In this document: positions 54,051 through 64,000 of the stretch, one piece after another | Layout of the letters: each line of letters begins with the position of its first letter | Position numbering within the stretch: position 1 is the stretch's first letter | DNA from: Hyphomicrobiales bacterium | GTDB taxonomy: Bacteria; Pseudomonadota; Alphaproteobacteria; Rhizobiales; Rhizobiaceae | Reading direction: 5' to 3' | Length of the DNA: 64,000 nucleotides | NCBI GenBank assembly: GCA_900465915.1 | Contig: UBKJ01000017.1 | Coordinates: 248,001-312,000 of the forward strand | Notes under the pieces: model-generated | Database searches by the model: none | What the model saw: the letters and a program-made list of their open reading frames with translations, nothing else | What the model was told of the DNA's origin: nothing | Translations under genes and position numbers: made by a program

Positions 54051-54764
54051 ATGAAAATCCTCGTCATCAACCCCAACACCACCGCATCGATGACGGACCA
54101 CATCGGCGAGGCGGCGCGCGCGGCCGCCCTGCCGGGAACCGAGATCGCGGCCGTCAATCCGGTTCACGGCCCCGTCTCCATCGAAGGCTATTTCGACGAG
54201 GCGATGAGCCTCGCGGGGCTGCTCGACACGATCCGCCGCAACCCGGATTGCGACGCGGTGGTCATCGCCTGCTTCGACGACACCGGCCTCGACGCCGCCC
54301 GCTGCCTCACCGACCGGCCGGTGATCGGCATCGGCGAGGCCGCCTATCATTTCGCCTCTATGCTCTCGAACAAGTTCTCGGTCGTGACCACCCTCGCCCG
54401 CTCGGTGCCGGCGCTGGAGCACAATCTGGCGCGCTACGGCCTCGACGCCCGCTGCGCCCGCGTGCGCTCGTCCGAAGTGGCGGTGCTGGAGCTGGAGCAG
54501 CCCGGCTCCAACGCGCGGCACAGGATCAGCGCCGAAATCCGCCTCGCCATCGCCGAGGACAAGGCGGAAGCCATCGTGCTCGGCTGCGCCGGCATGGCGG
54601 GCCTCGCCGCCGATCTCGCGGCGGAGCACGGCCTGCCCGTCCTCGACGGCGTCTCCTGCGCCGTGAAGATGGCCGAAGCCATGGCCGGCCTCGACATGCG
54701 CACGTCCCGCCTCGGCGGCTACGCCCCGCCGCCGGCGGAAAAGCTGAAGCGCGCGTTCGGCTGA
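54051..54764 (+). CDS. Hydantoin/Asp-Glu racemase family protein
   Basis: A 237-aa enzyme with the N-terminal ILVINPNTTASMT (typical of HyuE-like racemases) and two catalytic-type cysteines, in VIACFDD near 75 and LGCAGM near 184. Hydantoin racemases interconvert D- and L-5-substituted hydantoins; allantoin racemase is close kin. Its place as last gene of a GntR-controlled ABC operon suggests that the imported compound is a hydantoin or ureide. No hydantoinase or carbamoylase is in the window. Confidence 0.86.
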   Translation: MKILVINPNTTASMTDHIGEAARAAALPGTEIAAVNPVHGPVSIEGYFDEAMSLAGLLDTIRRNPDCDAVVIACFDDTGLDAARCLTDRPVIGIGEAAYHFASMLSNKFSVVTTLARSVPALEHNLARYGLDARCARVRSSEVAVLELEQPGSNARHRISAEIRLAIAEDKAEAIVLGCAGMAGLAADLAAEHGLPVLDGVSCAVKMAEAMAGLDMRTSRLGGYAPPPAEKLKRAFG

Positions 54765-55337
54765 GGGTTATGTGAGTGCAAGCGCCTACGGGTTGGATGG
54801 ATCGCATCGGGGGTGCTGATCCTTCCGACATTGCGGACGAAGAATGGTCGCGGGTTACGCCATATGTGACGCCGCGACCATCTTTTTCTCCAAAGCGGAT
54901 AATTCGCCAAGGGCTGCAAATTGGTAGAACAAAGCCCACAGCAGCGCGCCGTGGACGGGCCTGATCCTCTTTCGGATGGGAGCTTCATGGTCGGCGCGCG
55001 GCGCGGCGGGTGACTATGTAGAGTTGGGCTCTATTCCGGCTCCAAAAGCTGATCCAGGCGCGAAAGAGCTTGGCCACACCACCATGCCGACATTGCGATC
55101 AACGCCGGCACGTTTTTGTTCGCGCCGCAACTTGTGAGGCCTTGAAACCCATTACAGGCTGTGCACCCCGATTTGTAATAAATGCACCGCGTGAAGCGCC
55201 GCCTTCTCTTTTTCCCGTCCTGACGCTCACGATAAATTCAAACACGGTCCGGGCGCCTGCTCCTATATTAAAAGCCGATCATCGTCCGGTTCGCGCAAGT
55301 GCTCCGGGCGCATCGCCATCAAATCAGGAGCCGGACA
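54765..55337. other. 573-bp region with a possible transposase remnant
   Basis: No intact gene. A short frame at 54776-54964 resembles the N-terminus of an IS5-type transposase. Confidence 0.35.
54776..54964 (+). pseudogene. Possible IS5-type transposase N-terminal remnant
   Basis: The frame contains DIADEEWSRVTPYVTPRPSF, like the (L/T)DEEWxxIxPLLPP start of IS5/DUF4096 transposases. There is no rest of the enzyme and no clear terminal repeat. Chance similarity is possible. Confidence 0.25.
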
Positions 55338-55505
55338 TTGATCGGGTGCATGCCTCCCCTCATCCTTCTTATTCTCGGCGCGCTTATCGGCTCGCTGATC
55401 GGCGGGACGTATGGAGCCATTTGGGGCAGCGGCGTCGGTTTCGCTATCGGCTTCGTGATAATGATCGTTCTGATCTGGACATTTATTCAGGCTCGGAATC
55501 GATAA
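55338..55505 (+). CDS. Small glycine-zipper-like membrane protein
   Basis: With a TTG start at 55338, preceded by AGGAG at 7 nt, the product is 55 aa: IGCMPPLILLILGALIGSLI then GGTYGAIWGSGVGFAIGF and a second hydrophobic helix ending in RARNR-like basic residues (QARNR). Two helices with small-residue GxxxG packing. An ATG at 55350 would also give a plausible protein of 51 aa. Function unknown. Confidence 0.55.
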   Translation: MIGCMPPLILLILGALIGSLIGGTYGAIWGSGVGFAIGFVIMIVLIWTFIQARNR

Positions 55506-55961
55506 ACTGTCCAATATATCTCGGCATCATTCGCGGCTAATCGTTCGCAATGAGATTTTTGATTTAGTTGTTCAATGCCTTCCAAAGAACTAGTCTGCAC
55601 TGTTTGTTCAATTGGCGCATCCGTCGGTTTGCTGACTTAACGGCCATCCGCCTTACTCGGAGCCCAGAACAGCGCCGACGCTTTCAACATCGATACTCGG
55701 CATCCGTTCTCTTGCGCCGCCACTCGGATAACGTCCCTGCGGAAAGACTTTCACCAACATAGCCGTTGAAGCGCCGCCGCCTTGGCGGTCAGTCCATTCC
55801 GCTCACCCCAAACGGCGATTTCCGAACGATCGATAAAGAAATGCGAACGACCGCGCATGGGCTCCGCGCCATCCCATCCGTAGAATGCGTCCATCAATTG
55901 CAGATCGAACGCCGCGCTGCTTCGAAGCGCTCCGCGATCGCAACATGGAAGGAAGAAGACA
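55506..55961. other. 456-bp region without a gene
   Basis: I see nothing in it beyond the ribosome binding site of the next gene (GGAAGGAAGAAGAC before 55962). Confidence 0.4.
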
Positions 55962-56204
55962 ATGAAAAAGCTCGTTCTCGCCGCCTTCGCCGTCGCCCTC
56001 AGCGCCGGCGCCGCCTATGCGGAAAATCCGTTCGCCGGCAAGCCGGCGGCGATGGCCGCGCAGGAAAAGGCGTTCCTCGCGCCCAGCAACGGCGCAGTCG
56101 TGCGCGGCAATGTCGACTACACCGCCCCCGCCTCCAATCACGGCGCTCAGGACGGTTCGGCTCACCGCTTCGGCGACGCTTCCCCCTCCAGCTACGAGAA
56201 CTGA
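55962..56204 (+). CDS. Small secreted protein, DUF680-like
   Basis: An 80-aa protein: signal peptide MKKLVLAAFAVALSAGAAYA, then a 60-aa Gly/Ala/Asn-rich, likely disordered mature part. Small exported rhizobial proteins of the DUF680 group have this form. A GGAAGAAGAC site precedes the ATG. Function unknown. Confidence 0.65.
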   Translation: MKKLVLAAFAVALSAGAAYAENPFAGKPAAMAAQEKAFLAPSNGAVVRGNVDYTAPASNHGAQDGSAHRFGDASPSSYEN

Positions 56205-56658
56205 CCTTCGGGCCGGTTCCCTGGCTGGTGATCTCAGGGCGCCTTATGCGTCTGTGTCCCCTTACGCTCCCCGGGGCGCCCTGAGAGAAATTTCCGCAAA
56301 TCGAATGCCGGCGATAATCTCCCGGCTTCATAAAGCGCTTTCGCGGCGAAATATTCCCGCCGCAAACCCTACGCGCGATCTCCGCGCTTTTCACAAGCCG
56401 GAACCCATCCATCACAATCAGGACAGCGGGAGTGAACAGGCCCCTGTTTCCCGTTGTACACATGGCTGATCCGGTTTAGGTCTCCAGATCATGGAGATTC
56501 CAGCTTCCCACGCCGCTTCGACAAATCCGCAGGGCCGCGCTTTTCACCTCGGCCAGCCGTCTCTCGCCTTTCGGAAAAAGGCGCCGGCGCCGCTTCCGAA
56601 ACGATACGGCTTCACAGACGCATCGCCAAACCATAGCTGCGCCTGACCCGCCGCCGCC
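56205..56658. other. 454-bp spacer with a long inverted repeat
   Basis: No gene seen; contains the 12-bp inverted repeat at 56232-56286. Confidence 0.4.
56232..56286. repeat. 12-bp perfect inverted repeat, 31-nt loop
   Basis: TCTCAGGGCGCC at 56232-56243 and GGCGCCCTGAGA at 56275-56286. It could be a structured RNA element, a terminator for the small secreted protein gene, or a mobile-element end. Confidence 0.6.
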
Positions 56659-58296
56659 ATGGAAACGATCACCTCCGCCCTGCTGCTTCTTCTGGCCGTC
56701 GTCTTTTCCGGCGCGATCACGCGCGCGCTGCCCTTTCCGGCGCCGATCCCGCTGGTGCAGATCGCGCTGGGCGCGCTGATCGCCTCGGTCGCCGATCTCG
56801 GCGTGCGGCTCGACCCGGACGTGTTTTTCCTTTTGTTCCTGCCGCCGCTGCTGTTCGTGGACGGCTGGCGCATCCCTAAGGAAGGGCTGATGCGCGACAG
56901 GAACACCATCCTCGCGCTGGCGCTGGGGCTGGTGGTGTTCACGGTGGTCGGCGTCGGCCTGCTCGTCTACTGGATGATCCCCGCCGTGCCGCTGCCCGTC
57001 GCCTTCGCACTGGCCGCGATCCTGTCGCCGACCGATCCCATCGCCGTGTCGGCCATCGCCTCGCGCGTGCCGATCCCCAAGCGCCTCATGCATATCCTCG
57101 AAGGCGAATCGCTGCTCAACGACGCCTCCGGCCTGGTCTGCATGCGCTTCGCGGTCGCCGCCGTGCTGACGGGGACCTTCTCGCTCTCGGCGGCGTTCGG
57201 GACCTTTCTCTGGCTCGCGGCGGGCGGGCTCGCCATCGGCGTGGCCGTGACGCTCGGCGTGAGCTTCGCGCAGAACCGCATCTCCCGCCGCTACGGCGAG
57301 GAGGCCGGCTCGCAGATCCTCGTCAGCCTGCTGATCCCCTTCGGGGCCTATCTTCTGGCCGAGCATCTCGAATGCTCGGGCATCCTCGCCGCCGTCGCGG
57401 CCGGGATCACCATGAGCTATACGGAGGATTCCGTGCAGGGGCTGGCCGGAACCCGCATCCGCCGCGCGGTGGTGTGGGACACGGTGCAGTTCGCGGCCAA
57501 CGGCATGATCTTCACGCTTCTGGGCGAGCAGTTGCCGGTCATCGTCACCCATACGGCGGCGGCGGTGCGCAGCACCGGTCATTACGATCCGCTGTGGCTG
57601 ATCGCCTATGTGCTGGCGATCAACGTGGCGCTGGCGGCGCTGCGCTTCATCTGGGTGTGGGTGTCGACCAATTTCGTGCTGTTCCGCAATTCCCGCAAGG
57701 GCGTGAAGCTCCAGCGGCCGAGCTGGCGCCTGCTGGCCGCCATGTCGCTGGCCGGCGCGCGCGGCGCGGTGACGCTCGCCGGCGTGCTGACATTGCCGCT
57801 GACGCTGGACGACGGCGCCGCCTTCCCGGCGCGCGACCTCGCCATCTTCATGGCCGCCGGCGTCATCATCGTCTCGCTGGTGGCGGCCAGCGTCGGCCTG
57901 CCCTATTTCCTGCACGGGCTGAAATTCCCGCCGGAGCCCTCGCACCGCAAGGAGGAGGACATGGCGCGCGCCGAGGCCGCCGAAGCCGCCATCAAGGCCA
58001 TCGAGCGCGTCCAGCACGAGCGCGCCAAGGTCAAGGACGACATCAACATCTACGCCGATATCGGCGCGCGGCTGATGGACCTCTATCGCGAGCGGACGCA
58101 GGGCCACACGCAGCTCGACGAGGACGCCGAGATCGTGCGCAAATCCGAGCGCGTCGAGCGCGAATTGCGTCTGGCCGCCCTCAAGGCCGAGCGCGACGTG
58201 TTCCGCCGCCTCGGCCGGGCGCACAGGATTTCCGAGGAGCTGTCACGCACGCTGATGCGGGAGATCGATTTCCAGGAAGCCCGGCTGGGGTCGTAG
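56659..58296 (+). CDS. Na+/H+ antiporter, CPA1 family
   Basis: A 545-aa protein with about twelve helices (residues 1-420) and a soluble, charged C-terminal tail (about 440-545). Family marks: FLLFLPPLLFVDGWRIP, AAILSPTDPIAVSAIASRVP (the ion-binding TDP region), LEGESLLNDASGLV and SLAGARGAVTLAGVLTLPL. CPA1 antiporters exchange Na+ (or K+) for H+ in pH and salt homeostasis. Start ATG has no strong ribosome binding site. Confidence 0.92.
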   Translation: METITSALLLLLAVVFSGAITRALPFPAPIPLVQIALGALIASVADLGVRLDPDVFFLLFLPPLLFVDGWRIPKEGLMRDRNTILALALGLVVFTVVGVGLLVYWMIPAVPLPVAFALAAILSPTDPIAVSAIASRVPIPKRLMHILEGESLLNDASGLVCMRFAVAAVLTGTFSLSAAFGTFLWLAAGGLAIGVAVTLGVSFAQNRISRRYGEEAGSQILVSLLIPFGAYLLAEHLECSGILAAVAAGITMSYTEDSVQGLAGTRIRRAVVWDTVQFAANGMIFTLLGEQLPVIVTHTAAAVRSTGHYDPLWLIAYVLAINVALAALRFIWVWVSTNFVLFRNSRKGVKLQRPSWRLLAAMSLAGARGAVTLAGVLTLPLTLDDGAAFPARDLAIFMAAGVIIVSLVAASVGLPYFLHGLKFPPEPSHRKEEDMARAEAAEAAIKAIERVQHERAKVKDDINIYADIGARLMDLYRERTQGHTQLDEDAEIVRKSERVERELRLAALKAERDVFRRLGRAHRISEELSRTLMREIDFQEARLGS

Positions 58297-58411
58297 CGTC
58301 GATGACGCCCCGCTTCCTTATGCTATGCTGCGGAAAATCGACGTGGAGAATCATGAAAGAACATGCGTTTTCCAAGGCCCGCCCGCGCGCGGCGGCGATA
58401 GCGGGGGCGTG

Positions 58412-59344
58412 ATGGACCCGCTTTCCAGCGTCCTGGCCCTGTTGCGGCCGGAGGTTCAGCTCTATGGCGGGGTGGATCTCGGCGGCGACTGGTCGTTCGC
58501 CTTCCCGGCCGAGGACGGGATAAAATTCACCGCCATATTGAAAGGCGGCTGCTGGGGCGTGCTCGACGGCGGCGAGCCGATGCGCTTCGAGGAAGGCGAA
58601 AGCTATCTCCTGAACCGATGCGGGGTCACGCTCTGCTCCGACCCGTCGATCCCGCCGCAGGACCCGAAATCCATCATCGCGACGGCGCTCGACACGGGGC
58701 TCGCCGTCCACAATGGCGGCGGCGACGTGCTGATCAGCAGCAGCCTGTTCAAGTTCGGCAGCAACCGCGCCGCCCTTTTGTTCGACGACCTGCCGCCGAT
58801 CATCCGCGCCCCGCGCCGGTCGAGCGAGGCGGGCGTGCTGCGCTGGTCGCTCGATCAACTGGCGCATGAGTTGCGGAGCGGCGATCCCGGCGCGGCGCTG
58901 GCGTCGGGGCATCTGATGCAGTTGATGCTGGTGCATATCCTGCGGCTTCACCTCGCCTCGTCGCCGGCCAACCGGACCACCGGCTGGCTGCGCGCCCTGT
59001 CGGACCAGCAGATCGGCGAGGCGCTGCACGCCGTCCACGCCGAGCCGTCGCGCCATTGGCATCTCGAAGATCTGGCGCGCATCGCGGGCATGTCCCGCAC
59101 CGTCTTCGCCCAGCAGTTCAAGGCGACGGTCGGGCGCTCGCCGATGGATTATCTGGCGCATTGGCGGATGCTGATCGCCGCCGACCGCCTGCGCGACGAC
59201 CGCCAGAGCATCGCCTCGATCGCCTTTTCGCTCGGCTACCAGTCCGAGGCGGCGTTCAGCACGGCGTTCAAGAAGATGGCCTCGCTGTCGCCGCTGCATT
59301 ACCGGCAGCTTCTCCGGGACAACCCCTCGCCCGGCATGGGCTGA
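58412..59344 (+). CDS. AraC-family regulator with cupin domain
   Basis: A 310-aa protein: N-terminal AraC-type cupin (Cupin_6 style, about residues 1-190, MDPLSSVLALLRPEVQLYGG) and C-terminal double helix-turn-helix (about 205-305, WHLEDLARIAGMSRTVFAQQ and IASIAFSLGYQSEAAFSTAF). ATG 58412 chosen; the frame is open to 58325. Close to the antiporter gene but no target can be named. Confidence 0.9.
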   Translation: MDPLSSVLALLRPEVQLYGGVDLGGDWSFAFPAEDGIKFTAILKGGCWGVLDGGEPMRFEEGESYLLNRCGVTLCSDPSIPPQDPKSIIATALDTGLAVHNGGGDVLISSSLFKFGSNRAALLFDDLPPIIRAPRRSSEAGVLRWSLDQLAHELRSGDPGAALASGHLMQLMLVHILRLHLASSPANRTTGWLRALSDQQIGEALHAVHAEPSRHWHLEDLARIAGMSRTVFAQQFKATVGRSPMDYLAHWRMLIAADRLRDDRQSIASIAFSLGYQSEAAFSTAFKKMASLSPLHYRQLLRDNPSPGMG

Positions 59345-59362
59345 AGGAACGGCTCCAAGCTG

Positions 59363-60613
59363 TCAGTCCGCGCTCGCCCAGTTCGGCCGATCCGCGCGGA
59401 TAGGCCGGCGATGGGTTCTTTCAAAAAGCACGTCGAGATAGCCGGACAAGGCGGCTTCCTCGGAGAAGAAGGCCCCGCGCTGCGCCAACCGGCGCCTGTC
59501 ATGCGGCCGCCGGAGGTTGGCTATGATGGCGTCGGCCAGCGCGTCTTCGTCGCCAACCGGAACGAGATCGCCGAACTCGCCGCCTTCCAGAATCTCGTCC
59601 GGCCCGCTGGGGCAGTCGGTGCTGACCACCGGGCAGCCGCAGGCCAGCGCCTGGATGAGAACGCCCGGCAGGCCCTCATAGGCCGAAGACAGGACGAAGA
59701 GATCGGAATTTCTCATATATTTGAACGGATTGTCGGAAAAACCTTCGAAAGAGACGAAGGGCTCGATCTTCAGGTCCTCGGCCAGGGTCTTCAATTCGCG
59801 CGCCTGCGGCCCCGTTCCGAGGATGACCAGCCGGCAGTCGAGGACGTCCTTCACCTTCCGAAACGCCTTCAGCAAGGTGACGAAATCCTTTTGCGGCTTC
59901 AGCTTGCCGACCGCAAGGATGACGGGCGGGCGGGATTCGCCATACCAGGCATGGGCGAGCTCCTCCTGCGCGCGCCGGCGCAGGTCGTCGTTCGCCACGG
60001 CGTTGTAGACCGCAAAAACCTTTTCGTCGTCGATGGACAGGGTTTCGGACAGGTCCTGCGCCGCCGCCTTGGACACGGCGACGATCGCATGCGCCTTCTT
60101 GTAGAAATGGCCGAGCGTGGGCTTGACCAGCATCCGCCGCCAGCCGGCGCGGCGCTTATATTCCTCGCTCAGGTAATTGCGCTGGCCGATGACGACGCGC
60201 GCGCCGGTTCGCGCGCTTTCGGCGGCGACGATCGAGGCCACGTTGCCGTAATCGAGGACGGACATGAGCGCCGCCGGCCGGTTGCGCGTCAGATAGGCGG
60301 TCAGGGCCGGAACCACGCGCAGCGGCTTGGGCGAGCCGGGCAGGAGAAAGAGCAGGAAAAGGAAAAAGAGCGTGATCGGAGAAACGCTGAAGAGGGAGCG
60401 CCAGAGCGGCGTCTTGTCGATCTTGACGATATTGACTTTATCGCTGACGTCGCCGGTGAAAACGCCGTCGGTATTTCCCAGCAAAAGATCGATCTTCACC
60501 CCCGCCCGCGCAAGACCATTCGCCAGATTGACGGTAGATCGCTCCGCGCCGCCTCCCTGGAGAGATTGAATGAAGATGGCGACGGTCCTATCTTCCGTTT
60601 TCAAAAGCCCCAA
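59363..60613 (-). CDS. GT4-family glycosyltransferase
   Basis: A 416-aa GT-B fold enzyme. Seen: N-terminal SLQGGGAERSTVNLANGLAR, VGKLKPQKDFVTLLKAFRKV at the domain 2 start and the nucleotide-sugar motif EGLPGVLIQALACGCPVVST with a conserved Glu. A hydrophobic stretch near residue 85-105 (LFFLFLLFLLPG) may anchor it to the membrane. Likely adds a sugar to an exopolysaccharide, lipopolysaccharide or other surface glycan. Confidence 0.9.
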   Translation of the reverse strand: MGLLKTEDRTVAIFIQSLQGGGAERSTVNLANGLARAGVKIDLLLGNTDGVFTGDVSDKVNIVKIDKTPLWRSLFSVSPITLFFLFLLFLLPGSPKPLRVVPALTAYLTRNRPAALMSVLDYGNVASIVAAESARTGARVVIGQRNYLSEEYKRRAGWRRMLVKPTLGHFYKKAHAIVAVSKAAAQDLSETLSIDDEKVFAVYNAVANDDLRRRAQEELAHAWYGESRPPVILAVGKLKPQKDFVTLLKAFRKVKDVLDCRLVILGTGPQARELKTLAEDLKIEPFVSFEGFSDNPFKYMRNSDLFVLSSAYEGLPGVLIQALACGCPVVSTDCPSGPDEILEGGEFGDLVPVGDEDALADAIIANLRRPHDRRRLAQRGAFFSEEAALSGYLDVLFERTHRRPIRADRPNWASAD

Positions 60614-61098
60614 CCCCCTTTGAAATCCGCGACTTCGACGCCTCGTTAACGCGAAAGACCGCGAATTGGTTCAAAGCCGGGTTTCAATCTTCGGCGATAC
60701 ATTACGATTTCGTAAAATACAAGTTAGTTTATAACTAGATTCGCATATTATAATATATGTCGGGCGCGATTATATAGTTTGGAATGTTTCTACGAGGCCG
60801 TCCGACGAATAGCCGTCGCGGTCGGGAAACCGTGATTGGACGGATATTTGAGCAAGACGCAGCCGCATCGGCCAGATGGATCGCTTGAGCGTCGCCATGG
60901 CGCCGGATATTTCGCGGCGCGTTCTCATAACATGCGGATGGCGGCTGAAGGCTTGCGCGGCGGCATGAGGCGCCATGCGCCCCATGCCGGACGGGATCGA
61001 TATTCCCGCATTCGCTTCATAGCCCGACAGACGAGAAAAGCCTTCGAGCGTTTCAATGCATCAAACAGGTCTTCGTCATCGCAATACGATGCGGGAGC
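60614..61098. other. AT-rich regulatory spacer with several palindromes
   Basis: No gene seen. Around 60700-60775 the sequence is strongly AT-rich and has TTACGA-TT-TCGTAA (60702-60715) and TAGTT-TAT-AACTA (60725-60737), likely the glycosyltransferase promoter region with binding sites. Confidence 0.45.
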
Positions 61099-61860
61099 CT
61101 AGAAGCAACCGCCGGTGTGGAAGCCGCCATCGACGGGCAGCGTGACGCCGGTGACGAAGGCCGCGGCCGGCGAAGCGAGGAAAAGGGTCGGGCCGACCAG
61201 ATCGCCGGTCGTGCCCCAGCGCTTCAGCGCCGAGCGCCGGGCGATGGGCGCCTCGGTCTCCGGGTTCTCCCACAAAGCGCGCGTCATGTCCGTCCGGTGA
61301 TAGCCGGGGCCGATGGCGTTGACGCGCACGCCGTCGGGGCCGAACTTGTGCGCCAGCACGCGCGTCAGCCCGAGAATGCCGGTCTTGCTCGCCGTATAGG
61401 ACGGGACGCCGGCGTCGGCGAGATAGCTCAGCATCGACGCCACGTTGACGACCGCGCCCCTGCTCTCCTTGAGCTTCGGGTAGGCCGCCATCGTCAGGCG
61501 GAAGACGCTGTTGAGATTGACGTCCATGACGTCGTTGAAGACGTCGTTCTCCCATTCGGTCTGGTCGCGGGCGATGCCTTGCGCGTTGACCAGCACGTCG
61601 ATGCGCGGCTGCTTCTCCATGAGGGCGACGGCGGCCTCGTTGCTGCGCACGTCCAGCGCGTGGAATTCGAGGCCCTTGTTGGCCGGGTCCTTCTCCGCCG
61701 CGGCGATCTTGGCGGCCGAGCTGCCGCTGGCCAGCACGGAGGCGCCCAGCGTCGCGAAGCCGCGCGCGATGTCGAGGCCGATGCCGCTCGTGGCGCCCGA
61801 GACCAGCACGCGCTTGCCCACGAAAAGATCGTCGGCGAAACTCGTTAGAACGTCCTGCAT
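61099..61860 (-). CDS. Short-chain dehydrogenase/reductase
   Basis: A 253-aa classical SDR with the cofactor motif GATSGIG near 21-27, the NAQGIA motif, catalytic Ser in NVASMLS and catalytic Tyr/Lys in PSYTASKTG. It is the last gene of a four-gene minus-strand cluster and probably oxidises a polyol or sugar acid. Confidence 0.92.
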   Translation of the reverse strand: MQDVLTSFADDLFVGKRVLVSGATSGIGLDIARGFATLGASVLASGSSAAKIAAAEKDPANKGLEFHALDVRSNEAAVALMEKQPRIDVLVNAQGIARDQTEWENDVFNDVMDVNLNSVFRLTMAAYPKLKESRGAVVNVASMLSYLADAGVPSYTASKTGILGLTRVLAHKFGPDGVRVNAIGPGYHRTDMTRALWENPETEAPIARRSALKRWGTTGDLVGPTLFLASPAAAFVTGVTLPVDGGFHTGGCF

Positions 61861-61878
61861 GATAATCTCCCTGTCTGC

Positions 61879-62948
61879 TCAGATGAGCTGCCTGAGCGCC
61901 GCCGCGACCATGTCAGGCGTCACCGCGATCGGCTCGTTATGGATGATTTCGCCGGCGCGGCAGGCGCGGCGGGCCACGATCTCCAGCTTTTCTTCCGTCG
62001 CGTCGGCGACGCCGATATCGGCCAGCCGCACCGGCAGGCGGACGGAGCGGCAGAAGTCGCGGACCTTGCGGAACTCCTCTTCCGCGCCGTGCAGCTTGAG
62101 GCCGGCCAGCACGCCGATGGCCACCTTCTCGCCGTGCAGGTGATGGTGCACGTCGTCCAGCTCGCACAGGCCGTGATGGATGGCGTGGGCGGCCGCGACG
62201 CCGCCGGATTCGAAGCCGACGCCGGAGAGCAGGATATTGGCCTCGACCACCCGCTCCATCGCCGGGCCCGCCTCGCGGGCGTCGCATTCGGCCAGGGCGG
62301 CGGCGCCGAATGCGAAGATCGTGTCGCGGCAGAAACGCGCCACCTCATAGGCGAGGCTGACGCCCTGCATCCCCATGCAGTTGAACGCCCCGGATTTGCG
62401 GCAGGACTCCGCCTCGTAGAAGGTCGCCAGCGCGTCCCCGATGCCGGCGGCGAGAAAGCGCGCCGGCGCCTGGGCGATCAGCGCCGTGTCGACCAGCACC
62501 AGGTCGGGATTGCTCGGCAAAAACGTGTCGTAGGCGACCGATCCGTCGTCGTTATAGACCACGGCCAGGGCGCTGCACGGCGCGTCCGACGCGGCGATGG
62601 TCGGAACCACGATCGCCGGCGCGCCGAGGTCGCGCGCCGCCGCCTTGGCGGTGTCGAGCGCCTTGCCGCCGCCCACGCCGACCACGACCCGGGCGTCCAT
62701 GGCCCGCGCCTGCGCGACGAGCGCGGCGATCTGGCTTTCCGAGCATTCGCCGCCGTGGCGGACGATGCGGAATTCGGGGCCGCCGGCGAAGGCCGCCTCG
62801 ACTTGCGGCCTCAGAAGGTCGAAGACGCCGTTGTCGAGCAGCGCGACCGCCTTGCCGCCGAAGCCCGCCGCCTCCGCGCCGAGCCGCGGCAGAACGCCGG
62901 CGCCCTGGATGTAGCGGCCGGGAAAGCGCGCGCCGCGCGGGGTCGGGC

Positions 62949-62958
<10 letters not shown>
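61879..62958 (-). CDS. Iron/zinc-containing polyol dehydrogenase, GldA family
   Basis: A 359-aa glycerol-dehydrogenase-type enzyme. Seen: GVGGGKALDTAKAAARDLG (NAD-binding GGGKxxDxxK), metal ligands in AGIGDALATFYEAESC (Asp), AHAIHHGL (His) and HHLHGEKVAIG (His). It oxidises a vicinal diol such as glycerol or a related polyol; the true substrate is not known. Overlaps the neighbouring SDR gene by 10 bp. Confidence 0.91.
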
Positions 62959-63722
<764 letters not shown>

Positions 63723-63728
63723 GGAAGC

Positions 63729-64000
63729 CTATCCTTGTCTGGCGTGCTGTTGGGCGGCCGCGTCGAAAAACGGCTGCAAGGCGGAAAGAAGATCGTCGGG
63801 CGCGGCCATTTCCACGCCGGCGGGGAAAGGCGCGTCGGCCCGGTGCGGCTCCGGCCAGGCGACCACCGTCATTCCGGCCGCCAGGCCCGCCAGCGCGCCG
63901 GGGGCGCTGTCCTCGACGACGAGGCAGTCCTCGGGCGCCGCGCCCAGCAGCCAGCCGCCGCGCAGATAGGGCTCGGCGGCGGGCTTGCCCTCGCGCACGT
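63729..64000 (-). CDS. HAD-superfamily hydrolase (5' truncated by window)
   Basis: The C-terminal 90 residues of a beta-phosphoglucomutase-like or sugar-phosphate HAD phosphatase: GKPAAEPYL, then CLVVEDSAPGALAGLAAG with the motif IV acidic ED. The frame is open to the window edge and the start lies beyond it. It ends 6 bp before the SDR start, so it is the upstream gene of the polyol cluster; it may dephosphorylate a sugar phosphate. Confidence 0.82.
   Translation of the reverse strand, partial: VREGKPAAEPYLRGGWLLGAAPEDCLVVEDSAPGALAGLAAGMTVVAWPEPHRADAPFPAGVEMAAPDDLLSALQPFFDAAAQQHARQG

Noticed and set aside
54776..55337. Intact insertion sequence
   Set aside because: Only a transposase-like N-terminal scrap is seen, with no inverted ends or target duplication.

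Overview
The window is high-GC chromosomal DNA from an alphaproteobacterium of the order Hyphomicrobiales (Rhizobiales), most likely close to Brucellaceae/Phyllobacteriaceae. The evidence is the gene run nuoA-N, birA, rnj, mce, DUF1467, proS, lolC, lolD, dnaE on one strand, an Omp25/Omp31-type outer membrane protein, a short (442 aa) ProS, a BacA/YddA-like ABC exporter, and a direct-repeat SOS box of the GTTC-N7-GTTC type. The genus is inferred and is not proven by the sequence.

Layout. 1-6.9 kb: partial Bcr/CflA transporter, inositol-monophosphatase-family gene coupled to ttcA, rpsD, secreted proteins, a DUF3008 protein, and a divergent hxlR/NAD(P)-reductase pair. 6.9-33.3 kb: a long minus-strand housekeeping block with dnaE, lolD-lolC-proS (4-bp overlaps), DUF1467, mce, rnj, birA and the complete 14-gene complex I operon. 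Between dnaE and lolD lies a 28-residue single-helix membrane protein gene with a LexA-type box inside its promoter, a candidate SOS-induced division inhibitor of the SidA kind. 34.0-34.5 kb: tRNA-Asp (minus) and tRNA-Val (plus), both with encoded CCA.

35.0-40.4 kb is the most interesting part: an RNA-repair/RNA-surveillance locus. RtcR (CARF plus sigma-54 activator, plus strand) diverges from an operon of Ro60/Rsr (TROVE-vWA), three tandem structured RNAs and the RNA ligase RtcB. The three RNAs share a closing stem with a CGAA motif, a covarying helix (GAAC/GTTTC core), and a tRNA-like T-arm. The first and third also have a D-arm. They fit bacterial Y RNAs of the YrlA type, where the tRNA-like module is circularly permuted. 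A sigma-54 -24/-12 promoter precedes the Ro60 gene, so RtcR should switch on the protein, its RNAs and the ligase together.

40.4-47.8 kb: DUF1810, a 32-aa membrane ORF, DUF763, a phospholipase-D-family protein, the ABC exporter and the outer membrane protein. 48.5-54.8 kb: a GntR/FCD regulator diverging from a five-component LivJ/H/M/G/F-type ABC importer operon that ends with a hydantoin/Asp-Glu racemase, suggesting uptake and use of a hydantoin- or ureide-like compound. 55.3-60.6 kb: small membrane/secreted proteins, a CPA1 Na+/H+ antiporter, an AraC regulator and a GT4 glycosyltransferase. 61.1-64 kb: SDR, GldA-type dehydrogenase, SDR and partial HAD phosphatase, probably a polyol catabolic operon that continues past the window.
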